From NCBI GenBank assembly GCA_023435305.1, contig JAEYRV010000025.1:1-64000 (forward strand): a stretch of 64,000 nucleotides of DNA, read 5' to 3'. Every line of letters begins with the position of its first letter. The first letter of the stretch is position 1. Shown piece by piece: positions 7,965 through 15,202 of this stretch. Source of the DNA: Bacillota bacterium (GTDB lineage: Bacteria > Bacillota > Clostridia > Acetivibrionales > DTU013). Made by a program: the position numbers and the translations under genes. The notes beneath the pieces were generated by a model. The model worked only from the letters and a program-made list of their open reading frames with translations, ran no database searches and was not told where the DNA came from.

Positions 7965-9788
7965 TCATATTCCCAGATGATTTTCTATCTGATGATGCAT
8001 TTTCCAAACACCGCAGTTGGTGTTTGCCAGGATTACAATATTTGTGCCGGTCTCCGGATAATAGCTCATAACTGCCGATACTCCGGGATTCGAACCATCC
8101 TTGTCCATCCTTCTTATCCTGTCGTCAACCATATAAAACTCAAATCCAAAGCCCATAAAGTGCTGTATCGTACCGTAACTCGAATGAAAAACCTTTGGAG
8201 TCATGAACAGTCTGGTATATTGCTCATTGAAGAACCGTCCGTCAGCCAGGCCTCTCATCAGTCGGTCGAGATCACCCACAGTCGTATAGATTCCTCCCTC
8301 CGGAGTACCTATTGGAGGAAAGGAATATATATTCTTCCTCCATGATGGTTCTCTTGAATCCTCAACAAAAAGATAGCCATCGGCCGTGTTCTCATTGATC
8401 TCATCCATCGAAGGGAAATAAGTGGATGTCAGGCCCCATGGTATCAGCAGGTTATCCCTCAGCCAATCCTTATACTCCATCCCGCTGATCTTCTCAATGA
8501 CCATTCCCAGAAGCACATATCCTGCATTATTGTATCTGCATCCCTCACCGGGTCTGAACACAGGAGCCTTCCCGATGAAGTTCTCAACCAGATCCGAGGC
8601 ATTTCTGAAACGATAGTTAGGCTTGTTTATAAACAGGTCTTCATAATTTTCGCCGGCTTCCTCATCCGCATCATCGGCTATTCCCGAGGAATGGGTCAAC
8701 AGGTGGTACAATGTTATATCCCTTGAGAAGGGTTCTCCATCAAAGGAAATGTGATCACAGAGCCTGTCCTCAAGGGTCAATGCACCCTGTTCCGCCAATA
8801 TCAATATGCCGCAAGCCGTAAAGACCTTCGATATTGATGCGGTGTTGAAGCGGGTCACTATACTGTTTGAGATATGCCATTCCTTGTTTGCATAGCCGAA
8901 GGCATTCTCATAATGGAAATCATCCGCCCCGCCCTTTTGCGATACGTGTATTGCTCCGGAAAAGTAGTTCTCTTCGGCAATCTCATGTACAAATCTGTTC
9001 AATCCGGCTATGCCCCGGACTGCCGCGCTTTTTCCGCCCTCACCGATACCAGCCGGTGCTTGTCCTACTGTTGCTTGTCCTGCCGTTGCCTGTTCTGCTG
9101 TTGCCTGTCCTGCTGTTGCCTGTCCTGCTGTTGCCCCGTCAGTGAGACCCATCTCACCGATACCAGCCGGTGCTTGTCCTGCCGTTGCTTGTCCTGCCGT
9201 CTCCCCGTCAGTGATACCCATCTCACCGATACCAGCCGTTGCTTGTTCTGCCGTTGCTTGTTCTGCCGTTGCTTTTCCTGCCGTTGCTTTTCCTGCCGTC
9301 TCCCCGTTAGTAATACCTACATCGTCCTGTCTCTCACCTGAAGTTACAGCATCATGGGAAAATTCCCGTCTTCCTTCAAAGCAGTAGATCAATTCCGGAT
9401 CGCCCTCATCAAGTCTCCCTATATTGCCGCAGCAGATAAACCCACAAACATCGAGCAACTTCTGCATCGGTGCATTTGAGGAATTAGTCGATGTAAACAA
9501 CTCTCCTCCGCCGCGGCAGTACAGGTCGGTCAAATAATGCATAAGACTTCTCCCGAACCCATTCCTTCTACTCTCCGCTTTCACGATAAGCAACTCAATG
9601 AAATGCCGGTCAAAAAAGTTGTCGTTTACAATAGCGTATGCTGCAACAACACCATCGCCTGGTATTACAAAGCATCTTCCGTCTTTTACTGCATTGCGGA
9701 TTATTACCTCACGGCTCCTTGAGCCTATAACCCTTTCATCAAGCGCCACGACTTGTTCAATGTGGCATGGTTCTGCCTTTATAACCAT
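7965..9788 (-). CDS. GNAT acetyltransferase fused to a serine beta-lactamase-like domain through a repeat linker
   Basis: A 607-residue two-domain protein. Residues about 1-140 are a GNAT acetyltransferase (motif A around ESRRNGFGRSL). Residues about 255-600 are a class C beta-lactamase/D-Ala-D-Ala peptidase-like (Pfam Beta-lactamase) domain with the SxxK motif ASISKVF, the YxN motif in RYNNAGY, and the usual THSSGI segment. Between them lies a linker of about 95 residues made of five-residue units (ATAGQ, ATAEQ, APAGQ) grouped in three larger blocks separated by IGEMG(I/L)TDG(E/A)TAG. There is no signal peptide, so the hydrolase domain is cytoplasmic unless exported otherwise; it may be an esterase or amidase rather than a penicillin-binding enzyme. 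The ATG has AAGGTGAT upstream. The next gene, another GNAT, follows at seven bases. Confidence 0.85.
   Translation of the reverse strand: MVIKAEPCHIEQVVALDERVIGSRSREVIIRNAVKDGRCFVIPGDGVVAAYAIVNDNFFDRHFIELLIVKAESRRNGFGRSLMHYLTDLYCRGGGELFTSTNSSNAPMQKLLDVCGFICCGNIGRLDEGDPELIYCFEGRREFSHDAVTSGERQDDVGITNGETAGKATAGKATAEQATAEQATAGIGEMGITDGETAGQATAGQAPAGIGEMGLTDGATAGQATAGQATAEQATAGQATVGQAPAGIGEGGKSAAVRGIAGLNRFVHEIAEENYFSGAIHVSQKGGADDFHYENAFGYANKEWHISNSIVTRFNTASISKVFTACGILILAEQGALTLEDRLCDHISFDGEPFSRDITLYHLLTHSSGIADDADEEAGENYEDLFINKPNYRFRNASDLVENFIGKAPVFRPGEGCRYNNAGYVLLGMVIEKISGMEYKDWLRDNLLIPWGLTSTYFPSMDEINENTADGYLFVEDSREPSWRKNIYSFPPIGTPEGGIYTTVGDLDRLMRGLADGRFFNEQYTRLFMTPKVFHSSYGTIQHFMGFGFEFYMVDDRIRRMDKDGSNPGVSAVMSYYPETGTNIVILANTNCGVWKMHHQIENHLGI
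9041..9304. repeat. 15-bp in-frame minisatellite in the fusion gene
   Basis: About thirteen copies of a 15-bp unit (coding strand GCAACGGCAGGACAA, giving ATAGQ) interrupted twice by a longer spacer that encodes IGEMGxTDGxTAG. Both the units and the spacers are multiples of three, so copy-number change would keep the frame. Confidence 0.9.
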
Positions 9789-9935
9789 AAATCATCACCT
9801 TATCTCGTATCTTAATAGGACGACTCACTCACCTCGCAACCGCGACAGAATCGTTCCATGTTTTTGTATCATTTTACCATAAGGCTGGAAATTCGTATAG
9901 AGTTGGAGAAAATCCTCCACCTCGTCGTTTTTAGA

Positions 9936-10099
9936 GCGCGGTGTGCAAAAAACCAGTGTTCTGGGCGCCAGGCGCTTTGATTTTAGCTTGTTATGGCTCA
10001 ATAATGCGATTGAAACCCAGATTATGTAACATCATCGCCGTTTATAACACATTTTCCTTGTTACAATTGCCCAGACGACAAGCTTTTTGCACACCCCGC
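9936..10099. mobile_element. MITE-like element, copy 1 (164 bp)
   Basis: Starts GCGCGGTGTGCAAAA and ends TTTTTGCACACCCCGC, imperfect terminal inverted repeats of about 15 bp. Just inside are TTCTGGGCGC on the left and GCCCAGA on the right, a second inverted pair. The same two layers of ends recur at 43561-43714 with unrelated interior sequence. It has no coding capacity, so it would be moved in trans. Confidence 0.7.
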
Positions 10100-10269
10100 T
10101 ATAAAAAATATACGAAAAGGCATAACTGGCTGATACTATTTTCAAATGAAGGCACTCCCCTCATGATACATCTACTGTTAGTACAATGAAAGCAGCGCGG
10201 TATGCAAGAAGCCACTGTTCTGTAGGTTTTAGGTGGAGTCCATATAACTCGATAGCAGCACAACATGGA

Positions 10270-10538
10270 CCGATTTCCAAGTAAAGTCCTGCTCCAATCT
10301 GCTGAGTAGACCGAAATTCAAGTAAAGTCCTACCCTATTCTGCTGAGTGGTCCGAATTTCAAGTAAAGTCCTGCTCCAATCTGTTGAGTGGACCGAAATT
10401 CAAGTAAAGTCCTACCCTATTCTGCTGAGTGGACCGAATTTCAAGTAAAGTCCTACCCCAATCTGCTGAGTGGACCGAATTTCAAGTAAAGTCCTACCCT
10501 ATTCTGCTGAGTGGACCGAAATTCAAGTAAAGTCCTAC
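10270..10538. repeat. 41-bp tandem repeat array
   Basis: Six full units start at 10270, 10311, 10352, 10393, 10434 and 10475, plus a partial one at 10516. The unit begins CCGAATTTCAAGTAAAGTCC and ends CTGCTGAGTGGA. Units alternate mainly between TACCCTATT and TGCTCCAAT in the middle. There is no unique spacer between units, so this is a minisatellite and not a CRISPR. Confidence 0.95.
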
Positions 10539-10629
10539 TTTGTTAACATAACGAGGAGTTGTTAGTGATTATTGAACAAAAAATCGACTTCATTGTAAAA
10601 AACCAGGACTTTACTTCAAAAATGGACCA
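10512..10629. repeat. 118-bp element with inverted ends, copy 1
   Basis: Begins TGGACCGAAATTCAAGTAAA and ends with the near-complement ...GGACTTTACTTCAAAAATGG followed by ACCA, so its termini are inverted versions of the 41-bp unit core. The interior includes GTTAACATAAC. A second copy follows at 10645. Confidence 0.75.
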
Positions 10630-10644
10630 CTCACCTATTTTCAT

Positions 10645-10762
10645 TGGTCCAAATTTCAAGTAAAGTCCTACTTTGTTAACATAACTATGCAATGTTAACG
10701 ATTATCACACAAATAAACCGATTTCCTTGGAAAAACCTGGACTTTACTTCAAAAATGGACCA
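10645..10762. repeat. 118-bp element with inverted ends, copy 2
   Basis: Same length and same ends as the copy at 10512 (TGGTCCAAATTTCAAGTAAA ... TTTACTTCAAAAATGGACCA), exactly 133 bases further on. A third left end begins at 10778 (TGGTCCGAATTTCAAGTAAA) and is followed by a short tail. The interiors of the two copies differ by many point changes. Confidence 0.75.
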
Positions 10763-10915
10763 CTCGCTTATTTTCATTGGTCCGAATTTCAAGTAAAGTC
10801 CTACTATAATTTAATGAGTGGACAAAAATGATTTAGACGCCATAATTATTGAATATTCTCAATAAGATCAATGAGATTGTACCCAGATGACTTGGTTTTT
10901 GCCCACTCCCCTTTT

Positions 10916-11030
10916 ACCAAGTACCAACGGCACCAACGGCAGCACCAACGGCAGTACCAATGCCCGTACCAACGGCAGTACCAACGGCAGTACCAACGGC
11001 AGTACCAATGGTACTACCAATGTCCAAGTT
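10916..11030. repeat. 12-bp tandem repeat array
   Basis: About nine imperfect units of ACCAACGGCAGT/ACCAATGGTACT. Both strands are open in this array, but the predicted peptides are simple repeats with no ribosome binding site, so I do not call a gene. Confidence 0.85.
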
Positions 11031-11120
11031 ATGGCCGCCTTGTCAGGAATCCAGAACATGAGATAGTTATATGAAGCCAGTTAGTAGAACGTTCAACAAA
11101 TCACATAATAATAATCGGCA

Positions 11121-11408
11121 GGGTTACTGTCCCTTGAGATTTGGTGCAGTCTGGGTTACTGCCCCTTGAGATTTGGTGCAGTCTGGGTTACTGCCCCTTG
11201 AGATTTGGTGCAGTCTGGGTTACTGCCCCTTGAGATTTGGTGCAGTCTGGGTTGCTGCCCCTTGAGATTTGGTGCAGTCAGGGTTACTGCCCCTTGAGAT
11301 TTGGTGCAGTCTGGGTTACTGTCCCTTGAGATTTGGTGCAGTCTGGGTTACTGTCCCTTGAGATTTGGTGCAGTCTGGGTTACTGCCTCTTGAGATTTGG
11401 TGCAGTCA
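11121..11408. repeat. 32-bp tandem repeat array
   Basis: Nine contiguous units of GGGTTACTGCCCCTTGAGAT plus TTGGTGCAGTCT start every 32 bases from 11121 to 11377. Differences are few (GCCCC/GTCCC/GCCTC, one TTGCTG, and TCT/TCA ends). The last unit overlaps the 3' end of the PAP2 phosphatase gene and supplies its stop codon. Units abut, with no spacers. Confidence 0.95.
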
Positions 11409-11985
11409 GGTTTTTTGTGACACTTGCCGCCAGGACGAGCCAGCCAAGGCCAATCAGGAAGCCGCCCAGCACATCGCTGGCATAGTGCACGCCAAGATAG
11501 ATCCTGCTTATCCCTATCATGAGGATCATCAGCCCGATCGCACCAGCGAACATATAGCTGCTCCAATGCCTGCCATTCTTCATCAGCAGGTATGCTATGA
11601 AACCATAGAAAATCATCGAATTCATTGAATGGCCGCTTGGAAAGCTATAGCCGCTGATCTCCACCAATCTCAGCAGATCCGGTCTCGGCCGCCGGAACAG
11701 ATGCTTCAGCAGTTGATTGAAAAGCGCTCCCAGTGCAATGTTTGCCGATATCAGCAGAACCGACCGGTAATACCCTTTCTTTTTCAAAACAAAGGTCAAA
11801 AAAGGTAGTAATACTGCCAGAAACGTTATTGTCCATTCAGAGCCCAGGAATGTAAATAGCTTCATGATCCTGGTCATATCATCAGAAATAAATCCGGAAA
11901 TAAACTTATAGACGGTATCATCAAAAGCTCTGATACCTTCCCACAGATTCATATCCAATACAGCTTGCATTACATATATTTTCAT
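11380..11985 (-). CDS. PAP2-family membrane phosphatase
   Basis: A 201-residue integral membrane phosphatase of the PAP2/PgpB/BcrC superfamily, expected to hydrolyse lipid phosphates or pyrophosphates such as undecaprenyl diphosphate outside the membrane. The three signature motifs are present: KHLFRRPRP (about 114-122), YSFPSGHSMNS (about 133-143) and SRIYLGVHYASDV (about 181-193, counted roughly). Five or six helices are predicted. The final residues TAPNLKRQ and the TAA stop are encoded by the last 32-bp repeat unit, so the original 3' end was replaced. The start at 11985 lacks a strong ribosome binding site; a later Met (MQAVLD) is possible. Confidence 0.85.
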   Translation of the reverse strand: MKIYVMQAVLDMNLWEGIRAFDDTVYKFISGFISDDMTRIMKLFTFLGSEWTITFLAVLLPFLTFVLKKKGYYRSVLLISANIALGALFNQLLKHLFRRPRPDLLRLVEISGYSFPSGHSMNSMIFYGFIAYLLMKNGRHWSSYMFAGAIGLMILMIGISRIYLGVHYASDVLGGFLIGLGWLVLAASVTKNLTAPNLKRQ

Positions 11986-12057
11986 CGGTTATCAGTCTTC
12001 CTATATAAATTATTTCTGTGACCGCTGCCGTGCTACGTCTGTCAGAGAAAAATACGA

Positions 12058-13071
12058 TCATATAGCAGAAAGATTCCTATATTCTCCCGGGGTGATCTTT
12101 GTCCAGCGCTTGAATGCTCTCTGAAAGGCGCTGGTTTCAGAAAACCCCAGAACATACGCTATCTCATCTGTGGGGATGTTTCTGTCATTCAGGTAGTTAA
12201 CAGCCATCTCCCGCCTGATCTCATTAATAAGGCCGGAATATGATGTCCCCTCTCTCTTGAGGCATAACTGGAGGTTTCGAATGCTCATAGAAAGCAGCTC
12301 CGCCACCCTTCCGATGGTTGGTGTCTCTCCCTTGATCTCTCTCAGAAGGATGTCTGTTACCTTTCCCGTATAAATGCCTTTTAAGCCAAGCTCCTTCAAT
12401 TTACCCAGCGCAATTGCCTCAAAGGATTCAAGCAGGCTCCCGTTGGGTTCCATAATCGGCCGCTCCATATCCTCCCGCTTGAAAACCAATACATCTGAAT
12501 CACTGCCAAAATAGACCGGGAAGCTGAAGATCCTCTCGTGTATCGCTGTCTCGGAAGGACGTGGGTATGATAAATGAACTTCTAAAGGTTCTGCTTTTTT
12601 ACCGGACAGCAATTTTGTATAGGAAATGATCCCTGCGGCACGAAAATCGGAAAACTGCCTGATGCCGGTCAGCACATCGTCAATCATCGTGCATTTCAGA
12701 CAAACCTGTCCATTCGATCCTTGTACCTCCGATATACTGGTGCCGTCAACGATTTTCTCATATTTACAGTACCTTTCAGCCGCTTCACCCAGTGATCTGC
12801 AATTCATCAATACATACCCGACAATATTGGAGAAGCCCTTCAAAAAGCCTTGGCCCTGAAGCAGTCCGATATTCTCATTTCCCGTATGTCTGACTGTTTC
12901 CTGCAATACCCTCCTGAATTCAAGAGATGTTATCCGATGATCCGGATACTGCAGAACAGCTGCATTCAACTGGGCAGCCTGAAGTATTTGCTCACGGCTC
13001 ACGCCATAATCATCGATATCATGCAGGAATGCCGATACTTTTGTTGCTGACAATGTAGAAATGCAATCCAT
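12058..13071 (-). CDS. AraC-family transcriptional regulator (OruR/ArgR-like)
   Basis: A 337-residue regulator with an N-terminal 'arabinose-binding domain' of the OruR/PF12625 type (about 15-190; NxxGLLQGQGFL, VGYVLMNCRSLGEAAERYCK) and a C-terminal AraC double helix-turn-helix (about 250-335; PTDEIAYVLGFSETSAFQRA, then FKRWTKITPGEYR). The ATG at 13071 has GAGGGAG six bases upstream, better than the TTG at 13089. It is divergently transcribed from the short-chain dehydrogenase at 13236, with a short intergenic region, so it may control that gene. The inducer is unknown. Confidence 0.85.
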   Translation of the reverse strand: MDCISTLSATKVSAFLHDIDDYGVSREQILQAAQLNAAVLQYPDHRITSLEFRRVLQETVRHTGNENIGLLQGQGFLKGFSNIVGYVLMNCRSLGEAAERYCKYEKIVDGTSISEVQGSNGQVCLKCTMIDDVLTGIRQFSDFRAAGIISYTKLLSGKKAEPLEVHLSYPRPSETAIHERIFSFPVYFGSDSDVLVFKREDMERPIMEPNGSLLESFEAIALGKLKELGLKGIYTGKVTDILLREIKGETPTIGRVAELLSMSIRNLQLCLKREGTSYSGLINEIRREMAVNYLNDRNIPTDEIAYVLGFSETSAFQRAFKRWTKITPGEYRNLSAI

Positions 13072-13235
13072 GCTAAACTCCCTCAACAAGCCTGATTAGT
13101 TTCTTCACCATTTGAGATGTCACGAACAGATTAATATTGTTTGCATCAAATGTCAATATTCTCTGCGCTCACAATCATATTATCCCTCTATGCAAGGGAC
13201 TAAAATGTAAATATCAAATAACTGAGGTGATGAAT

Positions 13236-14015
13236 ATGGCTGAGACAGTGCTCATTACAGGCGCATCAAGCGGGATCGGACTTGCGCTGGCCAAGCTGTT
13301 CGCAAAAAGCGGACATGATCTGGTATTGGTTTCACAGAACGAGGCAAATCTTAAGAAGGCTGAAGCAGAGATCAAATCGATTTCACATGACATAAAAACA
13401 CATTTGATTTCTATGGATCTTTCCATGGAAGGCAGTGCGGAAGAATTATACAAAGCAATATCCGAAAGGTCCATTAGGATCGACATACTTGTCAACAATG
13501 CAGGAATACAGGTATACGGCAATTTTCACGAGGTACGGCTGAAGGATATCGAGAGGCTTATGTATCTCAACATGAATACCCTGGTCAAGCTGACCGGACT
13601 CTTTCTGACCGATATGACAGCCAGAGGCAGCGGACGTATACTCAACCTGGCATCCACTGCATCCTTCCAGCCCTGTCCCCTGAATGCAGTCTACTGTGCT
13701 TCGAAAGGTTTTGTTCTTTACTTTTCCGAGGGCATCGCAGAGGAACTGGCCGGAACGGGAGTTACAGTTACAGCACTTTGCCCAGGCGCTACCCATACTA
13801 ACTTTGCAAAAAGAGGCAACCTTGAAAACACAAATTACTTTAATGGAAAAATACTAAGTGCCAATAAAGTAGCCGCCGTCGGGTATAAAGCCCTTATGAA
13901 GGGAAAGCGCATTGTTGTTGTCGGTGGTAAAAACAAGTTTCTTACTTTCCTGGTAAGGCTGACGCCACGAAAACTGGTCACCAGACTTGGGAAACAGTTG
14001 ATGCAGAAAAAATGA
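13236..14015 (+). CDS. Short-chain dehydrogenase/reductase (SDR)
   Basis: A 259-residue classical SDR. The Rossmann motif TGASSGIG lies at residues 8-15, NNAG near 85, and the catalytic S-Y-K set at about 137 (NLASTAS), YCASK about 150-154. The C-terminal extension LTFLVRLTPRKLVTRLGKQL is amphipathic and basic, as in DltE/YqjQ-like membrane-associated SDRs. The ATG at 13236 has GAGG eight bases upstream; the ATG at 13230 is too close. It is divergent from an AraC regulator. Substrate unknown. Confidence 0.85.
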   Translation: MAETVLITGASSGIGLALAKLFAKSGHDLVLVSQNEANLKKAEAEIKSISHDIKTHLISMDLSMEGSAEELYKAISERSIRIDILVNNAGIQVYGNFHEVRLKDIERLMYLNMNTLVKLTGLFLTDMTARGSGRILNLASTASFQPCPLNAVYCASKGFVLYFSEGIAEELAGTGVTVTALCPGATHTNFAKRGNLENTNYFNGKILSANKVAAVGYKALMKGKRIVVVGGKNKFLTFLVRLTPRKLVTRLGKQLMQKK

Positions 14016-14106
14016 CTGGGCGGTATATGTCTCTCACTTCGCTGTAACAATTCTGATTTGGTAATCGGGTATGAGGCCACTCATTATTTGGGTGGCCGAC
14101 CTCCCA

Positions 14107-14141
14107 GACCACCGTACGTACCGTCCGGTATACGGCGGCTC
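14107..14141 (-). ncRNA. Group II intron domain V
   Basis: The coding-strand sequence starts GAGCCGCCGTATACCGG and ends CGTACGGTGGTC, folding into the 34-nt bulged hairpin typical of domain V with the AGC/CGT triad pairs. It lies six bases after the reverse-transcriptase stop, the normal place. Confidence 0.75.
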
Positions 14142-14147
14142 CCAAGT

Positions 14148-14987
14148 TTACGCCTTAACAGTCTTGTAATAGTCCCAGAAAAACGTGTAACCCGCTTGTC
14201 TAAGTCGGGTATCTGTCACAGCGACATTCATGATTTGGCTATTGGCTATCCGCCAGTAGCCTTTTCTTGTGCATGCATACTTGAAGGCGTTGTTGTGGTT
14301 CATCCCAAGTTTTCGTAGCATTGCGTAACTGGTGCGGATTCGTTTCCATCGTTTCCAGATATACATCCTGATTCGCCTTCTTAGCCATTCGTCGGTCGTC
14401 TCTAGCAACTTCTTCATATCCGCGAGTTTGAAGTAATTCACCCATCCCGTTATGAATTGTTTCAGCTTCAGTTTGAGCATTTCATATCCGATACCACTAC
14501 TTCTTGAAGTGATTTCTTTTACTTTTGCTCTCATCTTGCTGATGCTTTTGGTATGGACACGAAGTCTTATCCCGTCCTTAGACGGGTAGAATCCGTATCC
14601 AGGAAACTTGACCTTTCCGATGTAGGCAACCACTGTTTTCTCTCTGTTCACCCTCAGAAGAAGTTTGTCTTCGATGAACGGTACGATGTGTTCCAAAATT
14701 CTTTGCGCTGACCGTTTGGTTTTCGCAAATAGGAGCATATCATCGGCGTATCTGACAAACCGTATCCCTCTCCGTTCCAGTTCATGGTCGAGTTCATTCA
14801 GCATAATATTACTGCATAATGGGCTGATGTTTCCGCCCTGAACCAGACCAAGCTCTGTCTCCTCAAACCTGCCTCCGCTCACCGCTCCTTCTGTAAGATA
14901 CTTATGTATCAGTGATACGACTCTACCATCTTTGATTGTTCTTGACAGTATTTCAATCATTTTCGATTGATTTACCCTCGGGTCGGG
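14148..14987 (-). pseudogene. Group II intron reverse transcriptase/maturase, N-terminally truncated
   Basis: Remnant of the intron-encoded protein. What is left starts inside the finger/palm region (VNQSKMIEILSRTIKDG) and includes FVRYADDMLLFAKT (RT domain 5 with the two metal-binding Asp), the thumb, and a maturase X domain (GIIM; FKLADMKKLLETTDEWLRRR). No HNH endonuclease follows. The first catalytic Asp (usually in DLEKFFDxVN) and everything before it are missing, so it cannot be an active polymerase. The frame stays open upstream to 15071, but that part is ribozyme domain I read as protein. Confidence 0.85.
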
Positions 14988-15120
14988 ACTTTGCCTCCGG
15001 CTTCCTTCATATTCCTCCTCACGAAGGACACCCTTGCCTTCAGCTAGTGGTTGGCAACTGCCAGCCCCCACAGCGGACTTTCACCGCCAAGTTACGCGCC
15101 ATGCGTGGCGCACTATAAGC

Positions 15121-15160
15121 CGGTGGTCATAATGCGCTGTAATACACATTATGACCGCCG
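15121..15160 (-). terminator. Hairpin between the SLH gene and the intron
   Basis: CGGTGGTCATAATG and CATTATGACCGCCG pair over about 14 bases with a 12-base loop. On the minus strand it follows the SLH gene, and the intron 5' end begins seven bases after the stem. The expected T tract was presumably displaced by the intron. Confidence 0.6.
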
Positions 15161-15202
15161 CAAATACGCAGGTTTTTTTGTTTTTAGTGGGATATTTAAT
15201 GC

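Larger units (their letters stand above)
10196..10912. mobile_element. Possible larger relative of the MITE, filled with tandem repeats
   Basis: The left end GCGCGGTATGCAAGAAGCCA (10196 on) matches the left end of the copy at 9936, continuing to TGTTCTG. Near 10895-10912, TTTTTGCCCACTCCCC resembles the right end TTTTTGCACACCCCGC. If both belong together the interior holds the 41-bp array and the two 118-bp palindromic elements. The right end is diverged, so the boundary is tentative. Confidence 0.35.
14064..15113 (-). mobile_element. Group II intron, internally deleted copy
   Basis: The 5' end is GTGCGCCACGCATGGCGCG at 15113 and the 3' end is about ...TACCCGAT at 14064. Intron domain I begins normally (AACTTGGCGGTGAAAGTCCG), but after CCCGACCCGAGGG the sequence jumps into the middle of the reverse transcriptase, removing most of the ribozyme and the first part of the protein. 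Domain V (14107-14141) and the domain VI hairpin (GGCCAC...GTGGCC) remain. It lies just downstream of the hairpin at 15121-15160 after the SLH gene, the insertion preference known for group IIC introns. Confidence 0.85.

Noticed and set aside
10270..10538. Possible CRISPR array of 41-bp repeats
   Set aside because: Same reason: no spacers, and variation is spread over the unit.
11121..11408. Possible CRISPR array of 32-bp repeats
   Set aside because: Units abut exactly with no unique spacers and there are no cas genes; it is a plain tandem repeat.
14988..15071. N-terminal extension of the reverse transcriptase frame
   Set aside because: This part is ribozyme domain I, identical in kind to the fragment at 18.1-18.2 kb; it only happens to be open in frame.
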